Below, piece after piece: positions 9,306 to 21,899 of a stretch of DNA of 64,000 bases. The DNA is taken from the NCBI GenBank assembly GCA_032622095.1, contig CP136067.1, positions 128,109,990 to 128,173,989 of the forward strand. Direction: 5' to 3'. This DNA comes from Siphonodentalium dalli. Taxonomy: Eukaryota > Mollusca > Scaphopoda > Gadilida > Siphonodentaliidae. The notes beneath the pieces were generated by a model. The model saw nothing but the letters and a program-made list of their open reading frames with translations. It did not search any database and was not told the DNA's origin. The position numbers and the translations under genes were made by a program. Positions within the stretch are counted from its first letter, which is position 1. Every line of letters starts with the position of its first letter.

Positions 9306-12204
9306 TGGTAGTTCAGTGGCTAGACGATCAGCATGCAATCAAACTACCCAGTTACCATGTGGACCACAAGCAGGCCGCTAGAGCGAGTATTGTCACGCCC
9401 TCAATTATCGCGAACAAACACGCACGCTGGTCTGAGAATAAATCAATTGGGACATGGTACATGTAATACCAAGCAGCCAATAGCACCTTATAGATACGCA
9501 GTCAATCCATATTATGTGCAACTCCACACATGTAAACCGCGGTCCAGAAAAGACGGATTCGTCTTAAGGTCAAGCTTCCCTTCTACATCTGATTTATCTG
9601 GACCGTCGAATTATGGTTCAGTTGCTGGTTTATGGTTATAACACGCAAAATAATATGGCAATTGACAACACAAATTTATCCCCATACTCTTTACGAATAT
9701 GAGCACTTCTCGCTTATAATTTTCCAATCAAAATATGCTCGTTGTCGTATAATTATGAACTTAGCCATGGATTAAAATGCGGTGTTGCATTAGGCAATAT
9801 TGTATACGCTTAATATATCGACGATACAGAGACACTACTTATGTTTGGTCTGGCTAAACCATATTTAAACTAGAGATGACGAATGCGCCACTTAGACCTG
9901 TGGTCTCGGGTTTAAACCACGGATGTATATATGTCAAACGGCGGTTGAAACCCAGAGGTATACGTAGACCAGGTTTAATATGGAGATGACGAATCCGGCA
10001 ATATGGTTTGGACATTTTAAACTCATTGCTATTTGAGTCTAAACATTGACGGTTGGAAAATATTCAGTCATAACATGGGTCAGTGATTTCCATACACGTG
10101 TAATTGGCATAATAATTCCATATAAGCTCGATATATTATCTCACCGACCGCTCCGGTGGGAATTATTTTGCAAACCACGTGCCTGTCGCAAGCGTTTCTG
10201 TCATATACTCGTATAGTTGTATACACATAAACAGAGTAATATCAAAATGAGGCACCCAATCTCCCGACAACGATTCGCCTGGTTGCTGTGAAGCCGGGTG
10301 TTGCCAATGCGTCAAATAAAGGTAAACACGCACATAATACATGTGATTCCTTATATAATCAGAACATTCATGTTTCTCAATAAATTTTTGTCGGAATATT
10401 CGCGTCCGCTGTAATAAATGTGATTTCTGAAGCGCGTCCAGCGTTATTTAATAACGCGTCCTCGTTACATATTGCTAATGCAAAATATTCCGATTTCTTG
10501 AAACTAGAATACTCGGGTATTCTTTATCAGATCGCCTTCGTATTTTATGTGCATATTTATTATTACATTTTCAGCTGTGTATTTTTTGGTATCGATCAGG
10601 AACATTGATACTTATGGTGTACTATATTTTCTGTCGCTGACGAGTACAGAGCGGGGTATTCCAAAATTTCAGCGCGTATTATTTTGAGTATCAACATGCA
10701 AATATGCAGAAATATTCATGAAAAACTACGCAGCAAATAATGGGTTCGATGTAACTCGTAGTCGACACTAAGTAAACATATAGGTACCATAGAATGGTGC
10801 TGCTCGGTGCCGACTATGAATTATTTCGTATTGCGTTTGTGGATTGCGTGTTTTATGACTCAAGCCAATACATGCTCAATTGTGATGGTAAGATGGCGTA
10901 ATCGCCCTATTCAATAGTTAATCTGAAGCTAACATCCTGAAATGTCTGCACTCAACGTGTCGATGAATCCATATGTGCTTTCTTCTCACATCCAAATCAA
11001 TCATGTAGCGGATATTGAGAAACAGAATTATGTATCATAATTCACCGCATAAATATACACAATGAGATATTTATACAAGTGACCCCTCCCCCCAGGGACA
11101 TATAGCAGGATCAACTGAGAAAGGCAAGCCCTGATGCACCGTAGACTGTCCGAATATGATACTCGAGCTTGTTAGCGTTCGCAAATATATAAAAACCAGG
11201 AAGTAAATGCTTTATTCTTGACTGTGCAGTGTAATTTTTAATTTCCGAAGATAACGTGTCAATAAACTTCTTCCCATGGCCACTGTCGTGGTAACAATCA
11301 AAACAATATGGCACGAACAAAACGTCCATGCATTATATATGTTATGAACGTAATTCAATGAGAGTCATATGCCTTAAACTGAATTATATTAGTTAAAGAT
11401 ACGGGCGGTGTTGGCGGTCGGTATGCTGTTAAAATAGTCACCTCCGTCAAAAACCGACATAAACATAAGGAATAGTAAGATATAGTCAGACTTTGTTCTT
11501 ATGCCAATCAGAAATATGGCATAAACAGTATGTTATTGTCAATTTTTCCCCTTTGTTATGTAAACAAAGAAAAACGTTATGTTTCCTGACTTTTGTTTAG
11601 ATCCGGATATGGTAAACATAAAGAGCGTTATTTGTTACTGTTTTCCTGATATGGAAATAATAAAGAGCGTTTATATAATGTGTGTGTGATTAACCAATAG
11701 AATTGCGCTGTGTTGTGTAAACAGAAGCACAACGTCTGTAACACGAGCAGTCTATTGTTTACATACACCATCGTACGTCTTGCCGACAATAAACTGTTTA
11801 CGAGCTGATTATGTTTGGCATATGAGCTGAACTCTATATATTTTGGTGTTCCTTCTGTTGATGGCGATTTGATCAAATATCAATATTTATGCAACGAACG
11901 CCGCCCGTGCCTTTAATACATGAACCTGTCCTGCAGCAATCGTGGGTTTTGAAACAGCCTATTGTCTGAAAATTCATCATTGCTTTGATTGTTTTGATTG
12001 CGAACAACATAATGAATAATATATATTTGATTGAAATAATGTTGACATTATCGATGCCGATCAATTCCATCGGCGTATTGGTCGGCGACGCGCAACAAGA
12101 TACAATCCATTTATACTTGCATAATTCATTATTACGTTCCTGATATGAAGTTAGCAGCTTTATATTCTAGAATGGATAACATGCCTATCATTACGTTGCA
12201 GAAT
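9306..12204. other. Unassigned sequence, few short open frames
   Basis: No known family, long tandem array or large inverted repeat was seen. A 72-codon minus-strand frame (11111-11329) starts with ATG and has a mixed, protein-like composition, but it has no motif and no nearby splice signal that I could defend. Confidence 0.4.
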
Positions 12205-12855
12205 ATTATTATCCCCCGCCAAATGAAATTTGATATGGAAGAAGTTCACAAGCCAGGTCCGGCCAGATATTTTTACCGGAGTTATTGGACTTTGTTTATT
12301 ATTTTTGTCGAATTTACCAAATAGCAAAAAGACGTCGCCACGGCTCATTTCCACAAATGTCAACGGATTTCAATGATATTTGGTATATGAGTTCACATGA
12401 CCAGTATCTAGAACGAGTTCGCAAACCAGATCCGGCCGGATATTTTCATAATTTGTTTATTATTTTTGTCGAATTTACCAAATGGCAAATAGACGATGTC
12501 ACATGGCTCATTTCCACAAATGTCAATGGATTTCAATGATATTTGGTATATGAGTTCACTTGACCAATAGCTAGAACGAGTTCGCAAACCAGGTCCGGCC
12601 GGATATTTTCAGCGGATTTATTGGACTTTGTTTATTTTTTATGTGCAAATGGACGACGTCACAGGGCTCATTTCCACAAATGTCAACGGATTTAAAAGAT
12701 TTTTGGTATATTCGTTCACATGACCAGTACCTAAAATGAGTTCGCAAGTCAGCAGGCTTTTTGACAAAATCCCACCTCTTGTTTAGCACATACTGAGAAC
12801 GCAAACATTATTGAGAATGCACTTCCCCAACTGCACAATTCGGCGGGGGATGCCG
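12205..12855. repeat. Three-unit tandem array with CCCCCGCC inverted ends
   Basis: The block CCAGGTCCGGCCGGATATTT ... TTTGTTTATTATTTTTGTCG ... CTCATTTCCACAAATGTCAA ... GAACGAGTTCGC recurs at 12255, 12428 and 12591 (periods 173 and 163 bp). The array is bounded by ATCCCCCGCCAAA at 12208 and TTCGGCGGGGGAT at 12839, an inverted pair. This suggests a non-autonomous element with an internal array. The family is unknown; similar CCCCGCC ends are common in mollusc repeats, from general knowledge. Confidence 0.6.
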
Positions 12856-13518
12856 CCGTCTGTGACTGCTTGTATTTCTATTAGATTATGATCTAACCAC
12901 TGCGACGTTTACTACTTTCCGCGGATAGTGTGGTTCTTCAATCTGATCCCTAGGAGGCCGGGGTTATTAATTTTGTCCTCAGGGTGCATTCAAATGGTTC
13001 CTCATAATATGATTTGGTTCCCAGAAAAGAACCAAACGGAGAACTGGGGTGTTTTACTCTAGTCATATGCTGGTTAGTGTTTTGCAACAAGGGTTATATA
13101 TGGCGTTAGCGTGTTCTATATGGTGTAGCGGACGTGACTCATTGACATACTATATAGATACATGTGAGGACATAATACACCTATATGGGGCAGACCATCT
13201 ACAATATACATACTTTACACAAATATATGACTCAATTATAAAATACCACCGAAAGCAGGAACTATATTGTTTGTATTTCATGGTTCATAACACCGAAAGC
13301 AGGAACTATTGTTTGTATTTCGTCAAAGAATGTTTCTCGTGATCTGTTATAAAATGAACATGTCATCATAAAGTGTTCTTCCGTTTCAATTTTTGTCTTG
13401 TTACATTTTCTGCAAAGCCTTTTCTTATATGGACGTTTTGGCCGCTTGTGTTGCCCCGTTTCGACTTCAAGTTTTTGATTACTTATCCTGAGTTTTCTAA
13501 ACGTCGATCTCATTTTAA

Positions 13519-13747
13519 CCCTTTGAGTGCCAGGGGCCGATCTCATCGGCCCTAAACCTACAAAATAAGTCTGTTAAAGAATATAAGAATAAATTATTAA
13601 AATTGTAAAAAAACAAAAAAAACAATTGTTAGACCAATGCATTCTCTTATATATGCGAGGCGACCTATGGTCGACTCGCATATACAAGAGCATGCATTAG
13701 CACAGGGTATATGGGTTGATACAAAAATCGACCTGGCACTCAAAGGG
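13519..13747. mobile_element. piggyBac-type MITE, 229 bp, TTAA duplication
   Basis: Terminal inverted repeats CCCTTTGAGTGCCAGG / CCTGGCACTCAAAGGG are flanked on each side by TTAA (13515-13518 and 13748-13751). TTAA duplications and CCC...GGG ends are the hallmark of piggyBac-superfamily elements. The interior has a GGCCGATCTCATCGGCC palindrome near one end and the ~68-bp palindromic module at 13634-13700. No transposase is encoded. It sits inside the LINE relic, so it inserted after that LINE. Confidence 0.82.
13634..13700. repeat. 68-bp palindromic module, copy 1
   Basis: Arms CCAATGCATTCTCTTATATA / TATACAAGAGCATGCATTAG surround the centre GAGGCGACCTATGGTCGACTC. It is imperfect here through a few substitutions in the right arm. 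Confidence 0.8.
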
Positions 13748-14483
13748 TTAAAGTTATTCACACGAATTAAAATGTGGCTCCATCGTATACTTATCTTTAA
13801 GCAATCTATACGTTCTAAGTGTATTGATGCCTTGTTTCTCATTGTCGTCAAACATATAACAACTAAAGTTTAAGAGATGTTTGTTCTGGAGATAATTCCT
13901 TATTTCGTTTATTATTATTGAACGCAAGATTTGATCCCAAGGCCGGGTTCATAGTGGGTACTTCCATTTCCTTTGACCAAGATTGAGGATCATACAGTCA
14001 TTACACACCTGGGCTACTTTATAGAGTAATTTACCTCTTTCCCACTCTTCAATCCCTTTTCATATATCTCAAAGTATTAATTATCGCAGCATTTACCAGT
14101 GGAAATCTACCAATCACTGGTCGGCATGCATGGTTAGAAGATTTCCTGTTTATGCCCAGCGCAGATTTACAGAACTTCAAATGAGTTCTTTCGTATGGTA
14201 TTAGAACAATTTTGTTCATATTGAGATCATATGTCCAAATTTCGCATCCATGTGTACAGTATAATTGGCTTGATGAGCTTTTCAAACAATTCACTCGATT
14301 GAAAATAGTTCATGCTTCCGAAGCGAAAATATAAGAGCATGTATTGTTCTGGTTCCCTTATTATTTACTTCCGCTTGTGCTGAAATTTCTATTCGCGGTA
14401 AACTTAACACCGAGGTATGTGTAATCCTTTAATGTGTAGTTTACTTCTAACATGTTCAGAGACAATATGTAATACCAGTCATG

Positions 14484-15190
14484 TCGAGATTCAGATTCAG
14501 TTTATTCTGTTAATCGATATGTGGATATTACAGACAAAATATTTATGACATCAATATATTCAATTATGACATATAATAACAATAAATTTCACATGAAGAA
14601 TACATGAGTGCATGATTAGATATTTGGTAAGTTTCCGTTCGGTTGATGATTTCAGGTACTGTGGGCAGGGACTTTATAGTCAGGGATGTATATAGATCTT
14701 TTTAGAAAATATGGGTGGGTTAATGGAATATCAGTGTTGTAGCCTCAAGTGGACTTGCCGAAAATACCCTGGATTTTCCTTATGAAAGTTGACAGATTCC
14801 TAATTGTCTTTCTATTTCTAGTCTTAAAGAGTTCTGAGAATGTGTGTGCATTCGGTCTTTTATAGAAATATGATTTCAAATAGGTCGATCTGAGTTTATT
14901 TAATTCTGTACACTTCAGGATAACGTGATACTCATCGCCTAGGTATTTGGTACAAAGTGTACGTACTCTGGTTGAATAGTCAGTATTTAGCCAATAACCT
15001 TGTTCAATTGGTAGTTTGTGATTTCTTGTCCGAAATTGTATGATATTTTTGACAGTTCTATTATCACATATATTGAGAAAATGTTCACATTCCAAGTGTG
15101 TTTTAATAATTCGATAACATTCATATTTAATCGATGTGGCTATCGTTGAGCGCCAACTTGGAAGGTAACAGTCACGTAATCTTTGTTCAA
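14484..15190 (-). pseudogene. Second LINE relic (CR1/L2-like) with (TGAATC)n tail
   Basis: From 15190 downward the minus strand reads RDCYLPSWRSTIA ..., FRTRNHKLPIEQG, then the end module RTLCTKYLGDEYHVILKC, stopping at 14745. This is the LINE ORF2 C-terminal domain (paired cysteines, GDEYH..L.C). A ~260-bp 3' UTR follows and ends AATAAACTGAATCTGAATC at 14484-14502, a typical short-repeat tail. The 5' truncation is near 15190. It abuts the 5' end of the LINE relic at 13262-14465 head-to-tail, but its C-terminal domain is a different sequence, so it is a separate insertion. Confidence 0.8.
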
Positions 15191-18100
15191 CTTATAATCG
15201 CAATGTCACAAACTAAAAAATATTGATGTTGAACAAACGGCGAATGACTTAGTGAGATTGATGTTCGGATATACTAACGAATAATTAAAATACATATTTC
15301 GAATATTATGAACATAATTTCTACACTATTATACGAATTTTACACTCGACAACGGTTCTGGGCATTGTAATGTACTAGATAATTGGTTATTGTAAAACAG
15401 TGGCTATAATAGAATGGAATTGACCATATTGGTCATCCGCCAACAGGTGGTATTTTGCATAGCTTACGAACGTAATTGTTTATTTCAATGTCACATGCTG
15501 TGGCAACAAAAACTAAATCTTGAACGTCAAGCGAACATAATAATTGTCAAATTAAGAACAGAAAAATAAATGTCCATTTCAATTCAATTCAATTAAACTA
15601 TCTAAAATTTCACTGTATAATGGTTTTATATTACATTAAATAGCGAAATATCTAACAAACAACTTGTATATATACCTATATGTGTACAAATTATTCAAAT
15701 GATATATTAGTATATATTATTTTACTTGTGTACTTTCTAAACATACAAAGATTGTTATTTTGAACTGTATCAGACTGTACTAAATCTTTCTGAAACAAAA
15801 TATTTCAAATTGACTTCTAACATGTAAGCATGTGAACCCTTGTAAATAAGATATATTTACATATGAAATGACTAGAGATGTGTACAAGAATATGATGAAA
15901 AACAGTTCAAAGTCCGAGAAATTATCAAATATCAATATATTATGAGTTTGTAAATTATACAAAGGTCTGTCATCACAAATGTTCAAACAATAGTGACTTT
16001 AGCAACTGTTAGTGACTTTCAAGCACTAATTGTGTTCTTTCCATAGTCTCCTAGGATTATGCTTTTTGCAAATCCTTTAATGCATATATACAACCATTCA
16101 GTGTGAAAATATGCTTTCATAGTGTGTGAACACATGGCTAGAACATAAGCAACACATTACAACTTTACAATTATTCCAGATACGCTTGTGTCAAAAAAAA
16201 ATTCAATTAAGATATGAGAGATCAACAAAAAGCACTATTCGATGGGAAAACATATACCAAGCCCTTTTCGAGGAAGATTCTGATATACCGGTACAAGCAC
16301 TTTTCAATAGAGCGGGGAATCTGACTATGTGTAAGTTGTGGTAGCATTCTTGCACAGCGGAATCGTCGTCTTGGAGAGCGTGCAATGCCAGCTAGTTTAT
16401 CGAAACCAGTTGGTTATTCTACCGGCTCCTCGTCTCAAAGATGGTGCAAGATCCGCCTGTCAAAATGATTGAGAGAACCCGTTGGCCTGACTGTCGCGTT
16501 GAATTCCCTCTTGTGAACCTTGTATATATATGTGTATTATAGTATTAAGACAGCTGAGACGATCACTAGAATTTAGACATTGAGAGAAGCTGATTTCCTC
16601 TAATATATCTTGGACATTACAATATGTCATTAAGATTTATTTCAACCGTAGGCCAAAATAAATAAAAAAGATATGTGTTGATGATAGCCCGCCCGTTCCT
16701 CTTCGAATTGCCTCTACCATTTTCATTTTATTTATTGTATTACGAATGCGTTCGTATTTTACCAAAATGTCCATCTGTAATGACCATTGGTGGGCAAATT
16801 ACACGAGCCCTAACATTCCAGTAATATCGGGGTGGATCAACTCTGAACATTCATCTAAATGATGCCAAATACAATAATTGCCACACCCAGCGTGACATAT
16901 GCCTCGACGCTCAGTTTAAGAGAGTGGGCAATACTAAATATTTGTATGGATGGAAAATTGTCTAAATCCAAGAAGCGGGTATCCTTTCCCCTAAACTGGG
17001 CTATATGATGATCCATGCTCAAGCTACACGCTGAAATGTTCATACAGACGAAACCCGTAGTATGTGGGTGACATCCCCCAACCTGTGCTATCACCACACC
17101 AAATAACATTCAAATCGATGAAGCATGACAGAGTTACAAGTGAAATGTTCTTTCGGACACAAAATTCAACAATATCCAAGTCAAACGAGGGCCGTCACTC
17201 TGGTAAACATTAATGGACGATATTATATGTGTATCCTTCTCCATAACCATGTCGAAGGACAACGAAATCCGACAATCAATACCCTAGTGGCAAGGTGATA
17301 TGTTGGTACGGACACATTAAATTTTCAACACTCGCCGTGATAATAAACCATACACGAATGTCGTAATGATGATTATACTGTAACCAGATCGAAGAAACGG
17401 TACATCGTGCATTTTATTTAAGACTAATTTCCATACTGCTATACCAAACCGGTTTCCCAATGGGCAATTTTGTTCAAATTATTTCAGTCTGCAATTTACA
17501 ACGGGAATATGCTAACACGCAATGCACACTATAAGTTTTCAGTATCATTTTGTTTGAAAATATCTTATCGTTGCCACCACGTACTTGGGATAAATAGCAG
17601 ATAATCAGCCCTTAAAGATACTATTTCTGCATTGACATTCAATCAATGTTGCTATTTATTACACCCTCTTATGGTGTATATTGGCAAGTAGAGCTGACCC
17701 TACCGTAGGAGGTGACGGCGTAAATGTGATTAAAACGTACTCAATATTTTACTTACTTGGACAGTGATTAGAAACGTATTCGGTATTTGCGTACTTGACC
17801 CATGTAACGAAGATCAAGAGTATTTGGCCTGATTATTATTCTGCATGCTATTTCATGCATTATTCATACATCTATTTCAATCGAAATTAGAACAAATAAC
17901 AACGAAAAGATACATGCAGGCCCAAAACAATTCAAATGTCATATAAGAGAACCCAGAATGTATCTTTCGCTAGCTGGAAGCGCGTCAACATAATAACGTG
18001 TCAATCGTCAAGGCGTTCGTCACTTTTTTTGGAAATGGGTGTGTGGTTATTAGTGTATAAAGGGATATGGCCGTTGCATGTTTAGCTATGAACATTTCAA

Positions 18101-18212
18101 CCAATTGGAACGTATGCGCCCTGTGTGAACACATTTACATACGTTTATGGTGTGTAAATATTTAAAATTAAACTTTAGTTTGGCACGTCCAATTTGTATA
18201 ATGTGTTGACAT
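15191..18212. other. Unassigned sequence
   Basis: No family or array recognised. A minus-strand frame at 16855-17109 ends with a plausible transmembrane-like stretch (VTLGVAIIVFGII), but no motif or splice site supports a gene. A CAATTCAATTCAATT run at 15581-15596 may be another LINE tail. Confidence 0.4.
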
Positions 18213-18510
18213 CCTTCACAGACTGTTCTCCCGAAAATCCGCACATTATCTGCTTACAATGGAACTTGTTTTAGGTTGAAAATCTGCTGAGAATCACCTC
18301 ATTTTCAGTCGATAATGTACTGCAAATGAGCGTTTTAGCCACATTATCGACTCATAATGAGGCGATTCTAAGCAAATTATGTGCGCATTAATGACAGATA
18401 TAAGCCAACTCACTACTTTTCAGGTGTACATCTCTTTTACGCCATATAATGAAATAATGAACATGACTCCATTATCTGCTTATTTCAGACTCAAATAATC
18501 ACATTATGTA
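18213..18510. repeat. Dispersed fragment of the 41-45 kb palindrome family
   Basis: CTGTTCTCCCGAAAATCCGCACATTATCTGCTTA and the inverted pair ATTTTCAGTCGATAATGT / ACATTATCGACTCATAATGA match the inner part of the arms near 42480-42610 and 43560-43670. It is a solo copy with its own ~22-bp inverted repeat. Confidence 0.6.
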
Positions 18511-19227
18511 CCCGTTTCACTTTATAGGTCTATTGTGTGCATATTTGCGCGAGGATATGTCCTTTCTCACCATGTTTACAGTACACACATACACAATTAT
18601 CACATATAATCAACTACATAGCCGTTACCTGTATACACTTTCTCACAATCACCACATTAACACTCCAATATATTTTATATATGCCTAATAATATGATCTT
18701 GAGGGCGTAACTATTTCTTACTATGGTTTTCTTGTAGTGTGTGGTTCAGATATGAGTGTAACATTGCGGAGACGGTGTAAACGCAGTTATGTGGTTGCAT
18801 AAAACGTAGCACGTTTCGCATGTATGGGGCCTTAGTGAATATAAGCAAATTAATTTCCAGATATAAAGACACAGAGTATATAGGCAATTTTGGTTAAGTT
18901 GAGAATTTATTTAAGATAGTCTATGATACTCCTTTGTATTTTGATAAATTTCATTCATAATATACCACCATGCATTATTGTGATCGAAGCGAAATTTTCG
19001 TGATTCATGACTTTACCGGAGTCAACTATGACTACTATTTTAAGACAGTAGCATCTACATATGTTACCAAGTACTCTATGAACAGGTCTCATACTATTAT
19101 TTGGTTGTGAATGTTGTCAGATTTGATGTTGTAGATATAAAATTAAATGATCGGTCACATTCGTGAGGCAGCTCTGAATACATATATTTCTGCTTCAAGA
19201 AAAGGTCACAGAAACAACGAATCCCTA
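18511..19227. other. Unassigned sequence
   Basis: AT-rich, no recognised element. Confidence 0.4.
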
Positions 19228-19476
19228 TTAAATCACATTTAGCTGTTTAATTACACATATCACACGATTCAAGATTATCAAATAAAACTGCGTTATTTTT
19301 GCTTGTTCTGGGAGCCCAAAGGGTGCAGATTTAACCGTTGCTTTAACCGTGCTTTCACTTGATCTCTCGCGAGATACACTATAGAGAGAATTCGTACATC
19401 TCTTATCAAACGTTTCCCTTATACTCTGAAATAATTTTTTCTCGGCTAATTGTAAATTTCTTTCGATTTTGTCCAT
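19228..19476 (-). CDS. Possible first coding exon, unknown protein
   Basis: On the minus strand an ATG at 19476 opens 82 codons. The first ~62 residues are charged and protein-like (MDKIERNLQLAEKKLFQSI, later SAPFGLPEQAK). The last ~20 are hydrophobic and AT-driven, as if the real exon ended earlier at a splice donor. Just upstream is a three-codon frame ATG GCC GCC TAA whose stop overlaps the flank of the main start (TAAATGG). No domain is recognised and no second exon was identified. It could equally be a chance frame. Confidence 0.3.
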   Translation of the reverse strand: MDKIERNLQLAEKKLFQSIRETFDKRCTNSLYSVSRERSSESTVKATVKSAPFGLPEQAKITQFYLIILNRVICVIKQLNVI

Positions 19477-20390
19477 TTAGGCGGCCATTTTTGGACAGAC
19501 ATTCTACCGATATGGTTTACGACTAAGCATTTCTTGTGTGTATTTTATTTTATTACCAATTAGGTACCACTGTGTAAGTTTTTCCTGGATTCCATGCGTT
19601 TCATCAACTCTATTTTGATACATTCTCATTTGTCATTCTTTAAGGTGTCCCGGTTTTGCAGTGGGATATTGGGGAAAACAATTAGTTCTTTGAGTTGATA
19701 GGCCATACCTGCTTAACTGCCAAGTCGCTGTGTGTAATGTGATTAAATATAAACATAGGTTGTCATATTTAACACATGGTATCTAAATCCTTACCTGAAT
19801 TAGATGATTTACCTACATGTTATGGGTTCCATCACTTATTTTGATCCATAATTTGATCTCATGTTCATTGTTTTATTAAAATTTAGTCTGCATGGCTGGA
19901 GTGTTACACAGAATATATCTAATGTTCATTGCAAAACACATGATCCATCAGAAAAATTTTGGAAATTAATTTAGTCTTTAGTCTCATTCTCAATGTGATA
20001 TGTAAATAATTGCCTGCATTCCATGTGTTTCAGAAAATTATTTCGATACATTTTTTAAAACTCATTCTCAAATGTCATGATCATTTAGGTATCTCAGGAT
20101 TATAGTGTAAGGTTGAAACAATTAATGCTTTGATTTGATATGGCCCCACCTATTTAACTGCCAATTCCAAGTGAGGGTGTGTGGTGTATGTGTGTGAATA
20201 TGATTTGGTTAAACATAAAACTTTTCTGAGAAGATGTTGAACATAGGTGCTATATTTAACATATGTCACCTCATTCATACTGTGAATTACATAACTGCAG
20301 CACATGAACGTCTTATGCAGACGTTCCCAACATGCCCTGACGAAATCACTGATACATTAATTTTTATAAGAAATCGAGTGACAAATGTCA
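19477..20390. other. Unassigned sequence
   Basis: AT-rich. A loose duplication is visible: 'tgcgtttcat...ttgatacattctcatttgtcattctttaagg' near 19597-19647 resembles 20020-20100. No gene seen. Confidence 0.4.
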
Positions 20391-20637
20391 GAGGCCAGAT
20401 ACTGGAAGCCTGTTTATATAAACAAGCGTGTACAGCTATGCTCTAACTAATCAACGCTCCTTAACAGTCACCGAGGCCATATACTTGAAGCCTGTGTATA
20501 TAAACAAGCGTGTACAGCTATGCTCTAACTAATCAACTCTCCTTAACAGTCACCGAGGTCAGATTCTGGCAGCCTGTTTATATAAACAAGCGTGTACAGC
20601 TATGCTCTAACTAATCAACTCTCCTTACCCCAGTACT
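20391..20637. repeat. 82-bp tandem array, 3 copies
   Basis: GAGGCCAGATACTGGAAGCC ... TATATAAACAAGCGTGTACA ... CTAACTAATCAAC recurs at 20391, 20473 and 20555 with few differences. Confidence 0.9.
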
Positions 20638-20879
20638 CAACGGCATTCATGTGATCAACTGCGGTCAATTATACCGTGGACGAATGAGGAACCACCTCCT
20701 GTTCGTGTTTAGACCATTTACGTCAGTTATAGTTTACTAGAGACAACGGCAACGATAGAATTTCCCGGATTTACAATCATTCGGAAATCTGACAAATTTT
20801 GCCCATTTATCCGAACAATGTCATGGGCGTTGCCACGGGTGTGTCGGTGAAGGATTCCACTTTCATTTAAAACCGTAAA

Positions 20880-21170
20880 TGTCCGATAATTCCATTTCTA
20901 TCCATAGCATTTAATATTTTTTTTACCACCGAATATTGTCTCCCAAGACGTCAAATATCCAGGTTGATTCTGCTCAAACAATGTTGCCATCCTATTTTTT
21001 CAAAAATCCACTCCATCAAACTTATTAAAAATCAATCAACAATCAACTAAAATATCTAGCGCTCAATTCCGACTTGTTGGCTGATAATCCATGCATAACG
21101 ATCAACAATTCGTCATTATCTATTTTATAATGACTAAATTAGAGAGTAATTCTGAAATCATGTTTTTTTT
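20880..21170 (+). repeat. Solo copy of the inner part of the 62.8-64 kb inverted repeat
   Basis: ACCACCGAATATTGTCTCC, the GATTCTGCTCAAA block, the CATCTAGCGCTCA-like block (here TATCTAGCGCTCAATTCCGA) and the CAACAATTCGTCA block occur in the same order as at 63150-63440. It shows that this family is dispersed. Confidence 0.65.
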
Positions 21171-21284
21171 ATGAACTTACCTACATATGGCTCAACCGGG
21201 ATTATGAAGCCCATTTGTCAGAATAAGCATGGTGTCTAATATATTTATGAAAATGAGAATTTAAGCCGATGTATTCAATGCAAA

Positions 21285-21340
21285 ATTTACAGGTACCTTC
21301 CTATATCAAATATACTTGTACCTTCCTATATCAAATTTAT
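21285..21340. repeat. Short direct repeat
   Basis: GTACCTTCCTATATCAAAT occurs twice in a row, about 27 bp apart. Confidence 0.75.
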
Positions 21341-21410
21341 GCAGTGCCAAATGACAAAAAACTCACATTACTCAACTCATCAAATGTGTTAAAATTAAGC
21401 CTATTAAGTG

Positions 21411-21600
21411 TATAATCACCCTGATCTATAATGATAAGCATACTCAATCATTGCACTCCCATGGTGTGTAATCACCCTAATCTATAATGATAAGCATACT
21501 CAATCATAGCACTCCCATGATGTATAATCACCCTGATCTATAATGATAAGCATACTCAATCATAGCACTCCCATGATGTATAATCACATAATTTGTTTAG
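21411..21600. repeat. 56-bp tandem array, ~3.3 copies
   Basis: TATAATCACCCTGATCTATA / ATGATAAGCATACTCAATCA / ...GCACTCCCATG recurs with anchors at 21411, 21467, 21523 and 21579. Confidence 0.9.
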
Positions 21601-21899
21601 TGCAGCTTCGACCGAGTGTGGACCGTGTACGGTATGTTGTAACTTTTTTATCAGGTTTGAGCAAGGGCAAGGGGGGGGGGTATTTTATTTACCTGGTCTG
21701 AATCGGGTAATAGGCCTATGTGTCATGGGTTTCGTGACTATTTTTTAATTCATAATATATTTTCATTTAGATTCGTAAAATTTGACTTTATTCCATTTAT
21801 TTCATAAAACTATGTTGACATAGTAGAAACAGTTAGTGCGGAGTTGTCAGATCAAATATATCTACCTGACTATGTCATGTATATGTTTATTTTGTTTAA

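Larger units (their letters stand above)
13262..14465 (-). pseudogene. LINE ORF2 C-terminal relic (CR1/L2-like), split by a MITE
   Basis: The minus strand holds, in order from 14465: a DYTYLGVKFTANRNFS segment (thumb region after the reverse transcriptase); LFEKLIKPIILY; then, after a frameshift, HGCEIW and HLKFCKSALGI ... GRFPL; then LRTYRLLKDKY; then the cysteine/histidine end module KLEVETG ... LCRKCNK ... ETEEHFMMTC. These are the standard landmarks of the last third of LINE ORF2. Several frameshifts and stops break it. The MITE at 13519-13747 splits it just before KMRSTFRKLRISNQ. The reverse transcriptase core and endonuclease are absent (5' truncation). Confidence 0.8.

Noticed and set aside
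9304-9345. TAGTTCAGTGG resembles a tRNA A box
   Set aside because: No B box or cloverleaf follows within the expected distance.
13049-13342. 97-codon plus frame
   Set aside because: It overlaps the LINE relic on the other strand and has no motif.
16855-17109. 84-codon minus frame with a hydrophobic end, considered as a receptor exon
   Set aside because: No recognisable receptor motif, no convincing splice sites, and it ends at a stop inside the hydrophobic stretch.
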